Positions 25,422 through 34,130 of a stretch of DNA of 64,000 nt are shown here, piece by piece. The notes beneath the pieces are model-generated. The model saw nothing but the letters and a program-made list of their open reading frames with translations. It did not search any database and had not been told where the DNA came from. The stretch is from Minicystis rosea (lineage in GTDB: Bacteria; Myxococcota_A; Polyangia; Polyangiales; Polyangiaceae). The stretch spans positions 1,082,501-1,146,500 of the forward strand of contig CP016211.1 of assembly GCA_001931535.1 (NCBI GenBank). The letters are read 5' to 3'. The stretch's first letter is position 1, and the number at the start of each line of letters is the position of its first letter. A program made the position numbers and the translations under genes.

Positions 25422-26774
25422 CTACGGCGCCAGCGCGCAGAGCCGGCCCGCGGCGCTCTGCCCGCAGAGATCGGCGCGCCCGTCGCCGTCGACGTCGCCG
25501 AGCTGGAGCGAAGCGACCGCCTCCGCGCTCGTGAGGCCGGCGGCGGCGAGATCGTCGGCGCGAAGCCAGATGCTGGCCCGCGTGAAGGCGTGACCGGTGG
25601 AGAGCGCGCAGGCGATGCCGGCGCGCGTGCGGGCGCAGACGTCGGCGCGATGATCGCCGTTGATGTCGCCGAAACGGACGGTATCGGCGTCGGCGAAGTC
25701 CTCGCCCGCGGTCCACGCGGTGGGGCTCGCGCGACGGGAGCCGCGCGAAGGCGTGCACGCGATGCCGGCGCCGGCCTTGCTGCAGTGATCGGGTTTGCCG
25801 TCGCCGTCGACGTCGGCGAGCGCGTCCTCCGCGGGCGTGCGGCGCGGAGCCCCCGCGCGCAGGGCCGGCCGAGAGAAGGCGAGCACCGGCGCGGCGAACA
25901 CGTAGCCGCGCGCCAAGAGCTCGGGGATCACGAGGTGCGCGAGGTCGAGCGCATAGTGGGAGCCGACGTGCCCGACGCGATCGTGGAAGAGCACGATCCC
26001 CCGGCGCGCCGACTCGATGGCCGCGAGGTAACGGCGCGCCACCACCGCGGGCTTCACGCGCGCGCCGTGGCCGGGCGCAGCGGGCTCGCATTCGAGCGCG
26101 GGGCGCGAGGAGCGGCAGTAGAGCGAGCTCTCCCAATCCTTGCCATCGATGTCCCAGCGGATGGGGCCGACGAGGTTGCGCGTGATGGGATCGGCCTCGA
26201 CCGCGGCCGAGGCCGCCGCGTTCCACGCGCCGCCGGGGACGCGGAAGAGATGGAGATCGTTTGAGGTCCAAGGATCGATCGCGGCCTGATTCTCCCGCAG
26301 CTCGGCGGCGACGGTGGCCGCGTCGGCGTCGTTGAGGAGCACATGATGCCGCGTGTGGTTGCCGAGGCGATGACCGAGGGCCACGAGATCACCGAGGATG
26401 GGCAGGCGGGCGTGCCCCGTGTCGAGCACGTTGTGGCCTTCACCGGGCTCGGAGGAGACGCCCTCGACCCACTCGCTCACCACGAAGAACGTGGCGGAGA
26501 CGCCCTCGCGATGGAGGTAATCGGCGAGCTCGAGCGTGCCTGCATCGGGCCCGTCGTCCCAGGTGAGGGCGAGCACTTTCTCGGGAAACGCGCGGCCATC
26601 GAGCTGCGGGCGCGCGGGCGGTGTCGTTGGAGCGCCGGCCGATGCCGAGGCGGATGCTGCCGCCGGCGGCGCGGTTGAGACGCCCGTGGGTGCTTCGGCG
26701 GTCGTCTCCGCGGCGAGGTCGTCGCAGCCGGCGGCGAGGAGCGCGAGCGCGAGGAGGACGCGGTGCCCGTTCAT
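25422..26774 (-). CDS. Polysaccharide deacetylase lipoprotein with C-terminal FG-GAP/VCBS-type repeats
   Basis: A 450-residue lipoprotein starting at 26774 with signal MNGHRVLLALALLAAGC. The NodB-type deacetylase domain has motif 1 TWDDGPD, motif 2 HTRHH and motif 3 RVPGGAW. It should remove acetyl groups from a polysaccharide or peptidoglycan in the envelope, using a metal ion. The C-terminal part has three calcium-binding-like repeats (DVDGDGKPDHC, DINGDHRADVC, DVDGDGRADLC), each followed by a short Cys-containing strand, consistent with a partial propeller. Its ATG overlaps the stop of the kelch gene (ATGA, 26771-26774), so the two form an operon. Confidence 0.9.
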   Translation of the reverse strand: MNGHRVLLALALLAAGCDDLAAETTAEAPTGVSTAPPAAASASASAGAPTTPPARPQLDGRAFPEKVLALTWDDGPDAGTLELADYLHREGVSATFFVVSEWVEGVSSEPGEGHNVLDTGHARLPILGDLVALGHRLGNHTRHHVLLNDADAATVAAELRENQAAIDPWTSNDLHLFRVPGGAWNAAASAAVEADPITRNLVGPIRWDIDGKDWESSLYCRSSRPALECEPAAPGHGARVKPAVVARRYLAAIESARRGIVLFHDRVGHVGSHYALDLAHLVIPELLARGYVFAAPVLAFSRPALRAGAPRRTPAEDALADVDGDGKPDHCSKAGAGIACTPSRGSRRASPTAWTAGEDFADADTVRFGDINGDHRADVCARTRAGIACALSTGHAFTRASIWLRADDLAAAGLTSAEAVASLQLGDVDGDGRADLCGQSAAGRLCALAP

Positions 26775-29700
26775 GCGCGCCGTGACCTCCGCCCGAGCAG
26801 CGTGAGCGCAGCGAGCGCGAGCGCGCCGAGCATCGCGCGCGCATCGGTCGACCCCGCGCCGCGATCCGTGCTCGCGATCGCGCACGACGTGATCACCGGC
26901 GCTTCGAGCTGATCCACGCACTTGCCCGAGACGTCGCAGACCTTGGGCGACACGCAATCATCCACCGACTTGCACTCCGTCAAGCATGCCGTTCCCTGAC
27001 AACGATACGGCGTGCAGTCCTGATCTGCTTCCATCGGCAAGCGGATCGTGTGTGCGCCGTCGCAGCGCGGCCCGGTGAGCGCCTCACAGGCATGGGTCGT
27101 CTCGTTGCAGAAGTGCTCGGCCACGCAGTCGTCGTCGGTCTTGCACGTGGAGGTGCACGCCTCGCCCGCGGCGTCGCAGCGCAGCCCGTTCGGGCACTCG
27201 GAGGTGACGTCGGCGCAGAGGCCATCCGATCCGCAGATCGCGCTCGTGAGCTTGGCCGTCGTGCAGCCGTCGCCTTCGCACGCGCAGCTCGTCCCGCCGC
27301 ACGATTTCCCGGCGTTGGCGAAGACGCAGGCGAGCGGCGAGGTGCCGTCGCAGAGGCCGCGGCAATCGCCGTCGCCGGGGCACGGCGTGCGCGTGCCGTG
27401 CACCTGCTCGGGCATGGTCTTGGTGCCGACGGGACGGCAAAGGCCGGTGAAGCCGACCTGATCGCAGGCCTCGCACTGACCCGTGCAGGCGTTCTCGCAG
27501 CAGACGCCGTCGACGCAGTGCGCATGGGTGCATTGCTCGTCCGACGTGCAGAGGGCGCCGTCGTCGCGCTTCTTCTGGCAGATGCCCGCGCCCGTGCCCG
27601 CGTCGTCGGGGACGCCGCCGTCGCCCGTCGCGCCGACGTCGCACCAACCGGACGTGGAGCACGCGACGGTGTCGTCGCAGAACGTCAGGCACGAGAGGCC
27701 GTCGGGCGCGCACGCGTTCGGCTTGCAGTCCACGAAGAAGGCGACGACGGCGTTGCCATTGCCGTCGCAGTTGCTGTGCAGCTCGGCATCGGAGCCGGCG
27801 ACGCACTCCACGCCTGCCGCCGTGCCCGCGGCCGTGTTGCCGCACGTGCCATCGATGCCGCTGCCTTTGACGGCGGCCGCGCACGATTGGCACTTGCCCG
27901 TGCACGCCTCGTCGCAGCACATCCCCGCGACGCAGTGGCCCGAGGTGCACTCGGCGTCGAGCGCGCATGCCTCGCCCAATTTGCGCACGACGATCTCGGC
28001 GCTCGCGAGCGGCGCGCCCGCCGCACCGAAGCCGCCGGTGAGCACCACGCTGCGTCCCGCGTCCATGGCGCCGCCTGCGTTGACGACGGTCGCCGCATGG
28101 CCGCGGCGCGCCGCCGTCATCGTCAGGAACGCGCTGAACGACGAGGCGGATGCGTCGTAGATCTCGCTGTTGCCGAGCGTGGTCGTGCCGTCGGATCCGC
28201 CCGCGAGCAGCACGTTGCCCGAGGCGAGGAGCGACGCCGTGTGGCCGCTGCGCTTCGACGTCATGGCGATCACGGGCTGCACGAAGCCGCGCTTGGTGGT
28301 GCCGTCGAGGTAGATCTCGGCCGTGCTCCAGGTGATGGTGCCGGCCGCGTCGTTCACGCCGCCCGCGATCAGCACCGCGCCGTCCGCGAGCCGCGTGGCC
28401 GTGTGGAACGCGCGGGGCACCGTCATCTGCGCGAGGCCGCCGCCGAGCGGCGCGATGGGCGCGAAGGTGCCGCTTGCGGGCGTGTAGATCTCCGCGCTCT
28501 GCTGTCCGAAGCCGGTGACGAGCCCACCCGCGACGAGCACGCCGCCCGATCCGAGCAGCACGTCCGCGTGCCCTCCGCGCGCGGTGCCCATGGCGCCGGT
28601 GGGCGCGAGGCTCTTCGGCGCGAGGGTGTAGCGATCGGCCGACTTGAGCGATTGATTGGCCGCACCGATGCCGCCCGCGAGCAGCACGAGGCCATCGCCG
28701 AAGCGCGTCGCCGTGTGATCGCGGCGCGCTGCCGACATCGAAAGATCGGTCGTGAAGGCGCCGCTCGCAGGATCGTAGATCTCCGTGGAAGCGAGCGGCG
28801 CGCCGCCGGGCCCTTGGCCACCGGCGAAGAGGACCGGCACGGGCACACCGGCCACCGGCGCGTCGGCGAGCGGCGTCGCGGTGTGCGCGCCGCGGGCGAC
28901 GACGAGCGCCCCCGTGGTCGCGAAGGTGCGCCCCAAGGGCTCGTAGAGCTCGGCTGCGGCGATGGCGTCGCCCGCGTCGTCGATGCCACCGGCGACGAGC
29001 ACGACGCTGGCCGGATCCGTGGAATCGAGCAGCGTCGCCGTGTGGCGCGCGCGGGCGGTGATCATCGCCGTCTTGGTCGAGATCCATTGCGGATCGAGGA
29101 GGATGGGATCCTTCATGTGTGAAGGATCGAACCGCACCACGATGGTGCACCCCGAAGCCCCCGGCGGCGTGGGCGCGCGTCCCCACGGCGCGCGCGGGCT
29201 CCGATCGGCGGCGCAGTCCGGCAGCTCGAGTGTGGCGGCGCGTCGCGTGCCGGCCGCATCGACGATCCACGGAGGCGCGACGCGGAGCCGCGGCGTGCCG
29301 GATCCATCGACGAGCTCCAGCGTATTCTCGACGAGGCGCAGGCCGGCGATGCCGCGGACGTCGACGTGGTAGCGAAGCTCCGGGATCGCGGGCGCATGCT
29401 CGAAGACCGCGTAGTCCTCGACACCGGCCGCCGAGAGCCGATGCAGCACGTCCGCGCCGCCGGGCGCGGCGCCCGGGTAGATCGCGATCCCGGAGGCGAC
29501 CTCCGGCGCGACGTCGGCCGCGCCGATCAAGCGAAAGCTCGCCGCCATCCCGCTTGCGACGTCGACGATGCGCGCGGTGCCCGAGGCCACGCTCGGCAAC
29601 TCGACGGAAGCCGTCGCGTCGCTCGGGACCGCGGCCCGCAGGCCGTGGTGACGCTCGAAGCGCGTTACCGACGTCGGGCCGAGCTCACGCGGGAACACGG

Positions 29701-29905
29701 CACGCAGGTGGGCGAGGCGCGCTGCCGCGGCCGGTGAATCCGGCACGATGGCGGTCGCCTCGTCGGGCGGTGTCGTCGCGCGCGGGCGGGCATCAGCCGG
29801 TGCCGCGTCTCCGGAGCAGCCCGCGAGGGCCGAGATCAGCGAGGTGCCACCGAGGAGGACCGCCGCGCGACGAGGCAGGGAAGGGGTGGGCGCGAGCGGG
29901 CGCAT
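26771..29905 (-). CDS. Large kelch-repeat, Cys-rich surface protein with MYXO-CTERM-like tail
   Basis: A 1,044-residue protein starting at 29905. The N-terminus (RRAAVLLGGTSLISALAGC) looks like a lipoprotein or Tat-like signal. The middle has about seven kelch-type repeats (for example RRDHTATRFGDGLVLLAGGIG), predicting a propeller. The next 330 residues are Cys-rich modules of the CTSGHCVAGMCC type. The end has a Cys (ITSCAIAS), a hydrophobic helix and RRSRRA, which fits the MYXO-CTERM sorting signal. MYXO-CTERM proteins are surface-anchored after processing in myxobacteria. It is the first gene of an operon with the polysaccharide deacetylase. Confidence 0.9.
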   Translation of the reverse strand: MRPLAPTPSLPRRAAVLLGGTSLISALAGCSGDAAPADARPRATTPPDEATAIVPDSPAAAARLAHLRAVFPRELGPTSVTRFERHHGLRAAVPSDATASVELPSVASGTARIVDVASGMAASFRLIGAADVAPEVASGIAIYPGAAPGGADVLHRLSAAGVEDYAVFEHAPAIPELRYHVDVRGIAGLRLVENTLELVDGSGTPRLRVAPPWIVDAAGTRRAATLELPDCAADRSPRAPWGRAPTPPGASGCTIVVRFDPSHMKDPILLDPQWISTKTAMITARARHTATLLDSTDPASVVLVAGGIDDAGDAIAAAELYEPLGRTFATTGALVVARGAHTATPLADAPVAGVPVPVLFAGGQGPGGAPLASTEIYDPASGAFTTDLSMSAARRDHTATRFGDGLVLLAGGIGAANQSLKSADRYTLAPKSLAPTGAMGTARGGHADVLLGSGGVLVAGGLVTGFGQQSAEIYTPASGTFAPIAPLGGGLAQMTVPRAFHTATRLADGAVLIAGGVNDAAGTITWSTAEIYLDGTTKRGFVQPVIAMTSKRSGHTASLLASGNVLLAGGSDGTTTLGNSEIYDASASSFSAFLTMTAARRGHAATVVNAGGAMDAGRSVVLTGGFGAAGAPLASAEIVVRKLGEACALDAECTSGHCVAGMCCDEACTGKCQSCAAAVKGSGIDGTCGNTAAGTAAGVECVAGSDAELHSNCDGNGNAVVAFFVDCKPNACAPDGLSCLTFCDDTVACSTSGWCDVGATGDGGVPDDAGTGAGICQKKRDDGALCTSDEQCTHAHCVDGVCCENACTGQCEACDQVGFTGLCRPVGTKTMPEQVHGTRTPCPGDGDCRGLCDGTSPLACVFANAGKSCGGTSCACEGDGCTTAKLTSAICGSDGLCADVTSECPNGLRCDAAGEACTSTCKTDDDCVAEHFCNETTHACEALTGPRCDGAHTIRLPMEADQDCTPYRCQGTACLTECKSVDDCVSPKVCDVSGKCVDQLEAPVITSCAIASTDRGAGSTDARAMLGALALAALTLLGRRSRRA

Positions 29906-30048
29906 CGGCGCGCAATCATAGGACGAATCCTTCCGGCGCGGGGGCATGGTATCGGTCTTCCCTTGGCGTGGCGGCTGCGGCTACCCTGCATCGGCCGAGC
30001 CTCGACTCGGTAGCCGTGCTTCGTTCGACCCCCGTGGAGAGCTTCAGA

Positions 30049-32220
30049 ATGTCGCGTCCGAGAAGGCCTGCGCACCCTGCGATTGCGCCGGCGACGCGAC
30101 GTCTTCGGGGCGGCGCGATCGCGGCCGGCCTGCTCTTCGCGGTCTGCGCGGCGATCGCGCCGGGCGCCGCCGAGGCCCAGGACGGCGGCGCGAGCGCGGG
30201 CGGTGCCGGCACCGGCGGCATGAGCGCGGGCGGCGCACCCCCGATCGATCTCGACGGCGGTCTCGGCGATGCAGACCCCGACACCGGCCTCCCCGACGCC
30301 GCGCCGGACAGCGGCCTCCCCGACGCCGACGTACCCGACGCCGCGCCGGACAGCGGGCCTCCCGATGCCGGCCCGCCCGACGAAGATCACGACGGTCACC
30401 CCGATTCCACCGACAACTGCCCTCATGTTTTCAATCCGGGGCAAGGCGACTTCGACGGCGACGGCGTTGGTGATGCTTGTGACAACTGCCCGCAATATGG
30501 GCTGAGCACCGATCAAACCGACAGCGACGGCGATGGTTGGGGCGACGTCTGCGACACCTGTCCTTCCACCTTCGACCCGCTCCAGCACGACGGCGACGGC
30601 GACGGTGTCGGCGATGCCTGCGACAACTGCCCGCAATATGGGCTGAGCGCCGATCAGACCGACAGCGACAACGATGGTCGCGGTGACGTCTGCGACAACT
30701 GCGTCTCCGTGTTCAACCCGGGCCAGCTCGATTTCGACACCGATGGCATCGGTGACGCGTGCGACAAGTGCCCCGAGCTCGCGACCAGCAACAACGACGA
30801 CAGCGACGGCGATGGCTGGGGCGACGCCTGCGACAACTGCCCCACGGCGTTCAACCCGACCCAGCACGACGGCGACACCGACGGTATCGGTGACGCGTGC
30901 GACAAGTGCCCGGGCTTCGCGAGCAGCGACAACACCGACAGCGATGGGGATGGTCGCGGCGACGTCTGCGACAACTGCCCGCTCACGTCGAACCCGATGC
31001 AGCAAGACGGCGACACCGACGGCATCGGCGACGCGTGCGACAAGTGCCCCGAGCTCGCGACCAGCAACAACATCGACAGCGATGGGGATGGCCGCGGCGA
31101 CGCCTGCGACAACTGCCCGCTCACGTCGAACCCGATGCAGCAGGACGGCGATCAGGACGGCATCGGCGACGCGTGCGACAAGTGCCCCGGCTTCATGAGC
31201 AGCGACAACACCGACAGCGACGGTGATGGCCGCGGCAACGTTTGCGACAACTGCCCGACCGTGCCCAACCCTCTGCAAGAGGATCTCGATCACGACAACC
31301 TCGGCGACCTGTGCGACGACGATGCGGATGGAGATCGCACGCCCGACGCGGTCGACAACTGCGTCGGCCTCTACAACGATCAGGCCGATCTCGACGGCGA
31401 TGGCATCGGCGACGCGTGCGACGCCGACATCGACGGCGATGGGCTCCTCAACGTGATCGAGACGAAGATCGGGACGCTGGTGTTCAGCGCCGACAGCGAC
31501 GGCGACACCATCCGCGACGCCGACGAGGTCGGCCCGGTGGGCGCGCCGCGCAACTCCGATTGTGATTTGCAGGGGCTCGCGCCGGAGTGCGGGATCATCA
31601 CGCCGCCCACCGATCCCTGCGACACGACGATCGACGCACAGGATCAGGACAGCGACGGCGACGGCGTGCCCGACAGCGAGGAGGCCGGCGACACCAATCC
31701 GCTCACCCCGCCCGTCGATACCGACGGTGATGGCATCCCCGATTATCGCGACATCGACTCCGACGGCGACTGCGTGCCCGATTGGATCGACAACTGCCGC
31801 ACGGTCCCCAATCCCACGCAGGATCCGACCGCCTGCGGCAGCGTTGGAACGGGCGGAAGCGGCGGGACCGGCGGCACGGGTGGCAATGGCACGGGCGGCC
31901 ACGGCACCGGCGGCACCGGAACCGGTGGCAATGGCACCGGAGGCAACGGCACCGGCGGCAACGGAACGGGTGGATCCGGCGGCACCGGTGGCAATGGCAC
32001 CGGCGGTCACGGGACCGGCGGCCATGGAACGGGCGGCGCGGGGACGGGCGGTGGACAGGGCGGATCGGTGGGATCGACGACAATCGATCTCGCAGGCAGC
32101 GGGCTTTGCGGCGTCGGCCGCGGCGCGGGCACAAACGATCAATCTGACCTCGTGATGATGGCTTTGGGGGCCGCGGTGGCGGGCCTCGGCGCGCGGCGTC
32201 GCCGGCGGAGCGGATCGTGA
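30049..32220 (+). CDS. Thrombospondin type-3 repeat protein with MYXO-CTERM-like tail
   Basis: A 723-residue secreted protein. ATG 30049 follows GGAG by nine bases; the signal peptide ends AAEAQDGG. An Ala/Gly/Pro/Asp-rich segment is followed by six tandem 46-47-residue TSP3 units (30412-31245) and several looser DGDG repeats to about residue 590, which should bind many calcium ions. A run of GGTG/GGNG repeats follows, then a Cys-containing segment (LCGVGRG), a hydrophobic helix and RRRRRSGS, as in MYXO-CTERM anchors. Its stop overlaps the start of the OmpA-like gene (GTGA at 32217-32220), so both belong to one operon. Confidence 0.9.
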   Translation: MSRPRRPAHPAIAPATRRLRGGAIAAGLLFAVCAAIAPGAAEAQDGGASAGGAGTGGMSAGGAPPIDLDGGLGDADPDTGLPDAAPDSGLPDADVPDAAPDSGPPDAGPPDEDHDGHPDSTDNCPHVFNPGQGDFDGDGVGDACDNCPQYGLSTDQTDSDGDGWGDVCDTCPSTFDPLQHDGDGDGVGDACDNCPQYGLSADQTDSDNDGRGDVCDNCVSVFNPGQLDFDTDGIGDACDKCPELATSNNDDSDGDGWGDACDNCPTAFNPTQHDGDTDGIGDACDKCPGFASSDNTDSDGDGRGDVCDNCPLTSNPMQQDGDTDGIGDACDKCPELATSNNIDSDGDGRGDACDNCPLTSNPMQQDGDQDGIGDACDKCPGFMSSDNTDSDGDGRGNVCDNCPTVPNPLQEDLDHDNLGDLCDDDADGDRTPDAVDNCVGLYNDQADLDGDGIGDACDADIDGDGLLNVIETKIGTLVFSADSDGDTIRDADEVGPVGAPRNSDCDLQGLAPECGIITPPTDPCDTTIDAQDQDSDGDGVPDSEEAGDTNPLTPPVDTDGDGIPDYRDIDSDGDCVPDWIDNCRTVPNPTQDPTACGSVGTGGSGGTGGTGGNGTGGHGTGGTGTGGNGTGGNGTGGNGTGGSGGTGGNGTGGHGTGGHGTGGAGTGGGQGGSVGSTTIDLAGSGLCGVGRGAGTNDQSDLVMMALGAAVAGLGARRRRRSGS
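30412..31245 (+). repeat. Six tandem TSP3 coding repeats of 138-141 bases
   Basis: The repeats encode six consecutive units of 46 or 47 residues, each made of two half-units with D-N/K-C-P...GD-A/V-C. Some stretches (for example the codons for LTSNPMQQDGD) are nearly identical between units 138 bases apart, showing recent duplication or gene conversion. Length variation between strains would be expected here. Confidence 0.8.
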
Positions 32221-34034
32221 AGCGCCATTTCGTGATGGCCTCGGTCGCGCTGGCTGCGAGCTCGTTCTCGGCGGCGGCGCGGGCGCAGACGACGACAGCG
32301 ATCGGGGGAATGGCGCTCGACCAATTCGAGCCGGCGCCGGCGGGCGATGCATTCTTCGGGATCCCGGCGCCGTCGGCGGTGGGCCACCTCGTGCCGAGCG
32401 CCATTTTGATGTTCGACTATGCGCACCGCCCGCTGCGCCTCGTCACCGGCGGGAGCGACACGGCCATCGTCTCGGCGCAGGGCTTTCTCCGCGCCGATGC
32501 GTCACTCGCGCTCTGGGATCGACTCCTCATCTCGGTCGACGTGCCGATTGCCATTCTCCAGGCGGGCAACGAGCCGCAGATGGCGGGCTTTACGTTCAAT
32601 GCCCCTTCCTCGGCGGCGATGGGCGATCTCCGCCTCGGCGTGCGCGGGCGCATCTTTGGTGAGGATCGCAGCCCGTTTCAAATCGGCGTCGGCGGTTATC
32701 TGTTCGCGCCCACCGCGCCGAGTGGATCCTATGCGGGAGAGGGCGCCGTGCGCGGGCAATTCCACCTCTCCCTCGGCGGGCGAATCCCCACCGGCGTACC
32801 GATCGTGTGGACGGCTTCGGGCGGCCCGCTGCTTCGAGGATCGAACAATCCGCATGCCTTCACGTTCGGAGTGGGCGCCGCGGTATCGCTCATCGGTGAG
32901 CGATTGCAGATCGGCCCCGAGCTTTATGGATCGACCACGCTCGGCAGCGGCGTTCCGTTGTCGGTCAACGGCGCCATGGTGAACGCCGCGTCGGCCACGA
33001 GCGTGGAGCTGATCCTGGGCGCGCGCATGCGCTTGCCGGCCGGCTTCTTTCTCGGCGCTGCTGCGGGCCCTGGGCTCACCTCCGCGATCGGCACGCCGCT
33101 CGTTCGCGCGATCGGCCTCGTGGGCTGGTCTCCGGCGCACGCTGCGGGCACAGGCCCGGTCGGGGATCGCGACGGTGACGGCTTCCGCGACGATGTCGAT
33201 GCTTGTCCCGACGTGCCCGGCGGCCTCAACGGCGATCCCACGAAGGATGGTTGTCCGCCGCCCGATCGCGACAACGACGGTGTCGTCGACATGGACGACG
33301 CGTGCCCCTCGCTGCCCGGCGATCGCGACGAGGATCCCACCAAGAACGGCTGCCCGCGTGACAGCGACGGCGACGGCATCCCCGACAAGCGCGATGCTTG
33401 TCCCGATCGGAAGGGCCTCGCCAGCGACGATCCGAAGCGCAATGGCTGCCCGAACGATCGCGACGGCGACGGCGTGCCCGACGAGGTCGACGCTTGCCCC
33501 GACACGCGCGGCGTGGCGAGCAGCCTCCCGAAATGGAACGGCTGCCCCGACGACTCCGACGGTGACGGGATCAAAGAGCCCGTCGACGCCTGCCCGCACG
33601 AGAAGGGCGTCGCGAGCCCCGATCCGACCAAGAACGGCTGCCCCAAGGACGTGCGGGTCACCGACAACGAGGTCGTGATCCTCCAACAGGTCGAGTTCAA
33701 GAGCTACGGCCGCTTCAAGAGCGAAACGATCGATCCCATCTCCGACGAGCTGCTCACCGAGGTGCGCGACGTCATCAACCAGCACCCGGAGATCCTCAAG
33801 ATCGAAGTGCAGGGTCACACCGACGACAGCGGCGCCGAGGCCTACAACCAAAAGCTCAGCGAGCAGCGCGCCCAAGAAGTGCGAAAGTGGCTGATCGCGG
33901 CGGGCATCCCGGCGGACAAGGTCGTGGCCAAGGGCTATGGATCGCAGAAGCCCATCGCCGACAACCGCATCAAGAGCGGCCGGCAAAAGAACCGGCGGGT
34001 GCAGTTCGTGATCGTGGAGCGCAAGAGTCGTTGA
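32217..34034 (+). CDS. Outer-membrane OmpA-family protein with TSP3 repeats
   Basis: A 605-residue protein beginning at GTG 32217, coupled to the previous stop. The Sec signal MKRHFVMASVALAASSFSAAARAQ is followed by a beta-rich domain to about residue 310 that looks like an outer-membrane barrel. Five DxDxDG TSP3-type calcium repeats follow (GDRDGDGFRDDVDACPD and similar). The C-terminal OmpA/MotB peptidoglycan-binding domain is clear: IEVQGHTDDSGAEAYNQKLSEQRA and the end NRRVQFVIVE. It should link the outer membrane to the cell wall and may hold the TSP3 surface protein encoded just upstream. Confidence 0.92.
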   Translation: MKRHFVMASVALAASSFSAAARAQTTTAIGGMALDQFEPAPAGDAFFGIPAPSAVGHLVPSAILMFDYAHRPLRLVTGGSDTAIVSAQGFLRADASLALWDRLLISVDVPIAILQAGNEPQMAGFTFNAPSSAAMGDLRLGVRGRIFGEDRSPFQIGVGGYLFAPTAPSGSYAGEGAVRGQFHLSLGGRIPTGVPIVWTASGGPLLRGSNNPHAFTFGVGAAVSLIGERLQIGPELYGSTTLGSGVPLSVNGAMVNAASATSVELILGARMRLPAGFFLGAAAGPGLTSAIGTPLVRAIGLVGWSPAHAAGTGPVGDRDGDGFRDDVDACPDVPGGLNGDPTKDGCPPPDRDNDGVVDMDDACPSLPGDRDEDPTKNGCPRDSDGDGIPDKRDACPDRKGLASDDPKRNGCPNDRDGDGVPDEVDACPDTRGVASSLPKWNGCPDDSDGDGIKEPVDACPHEKGVASPDPTKNGCPKDVRVTDNEVVILQQVEFKSYGRFKSETIDPISDELLTEVRDVINQHPEILKIEVQGHTDDSGAEAYNQKLSEQRAQEVRKWLIAAGIPADKVVAKGYGSQKPIADNRIKSGRQKNRRVQFVIVERKSR

Positions 34035-34037
34035 AGC

Positions 34038-34111
34038 GCGCGGCTGCGAAGCGCGCTTGATCAGGGCCGGCTTGTCCGGCCCATCGTGATCCTACCCATT
34101 CGCAGCCGCGC
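34038..34111. terminator. Nested inverted repeat between convergent genes
   Basis: Outer arms GCGCGGCTGCGAA (34038-34050) and TTCGCAGCCGCGC (34099-34111) are perfectly complementary over 13 bases. Inside are GATCA/TGATC and the hairpin GGGCCGG-CTTGT-CCGGCCC. It lies between the OmpA-like stop (34034) and the SBBP gene stop (34131). Position suggests a terminator, but no U-tract follows. Confidence 0.5.
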
Positions 34112-34130
34112 TCGCCGCCCGTGCCGATCC

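Noticed and set aside
29836..32352. 838-residue minus-strand open frame opposite the TSP3 gene
   Set aside because: The TSP3 repeats on the plus strand explain the sequence; the antisense product is low complexity with no domain.
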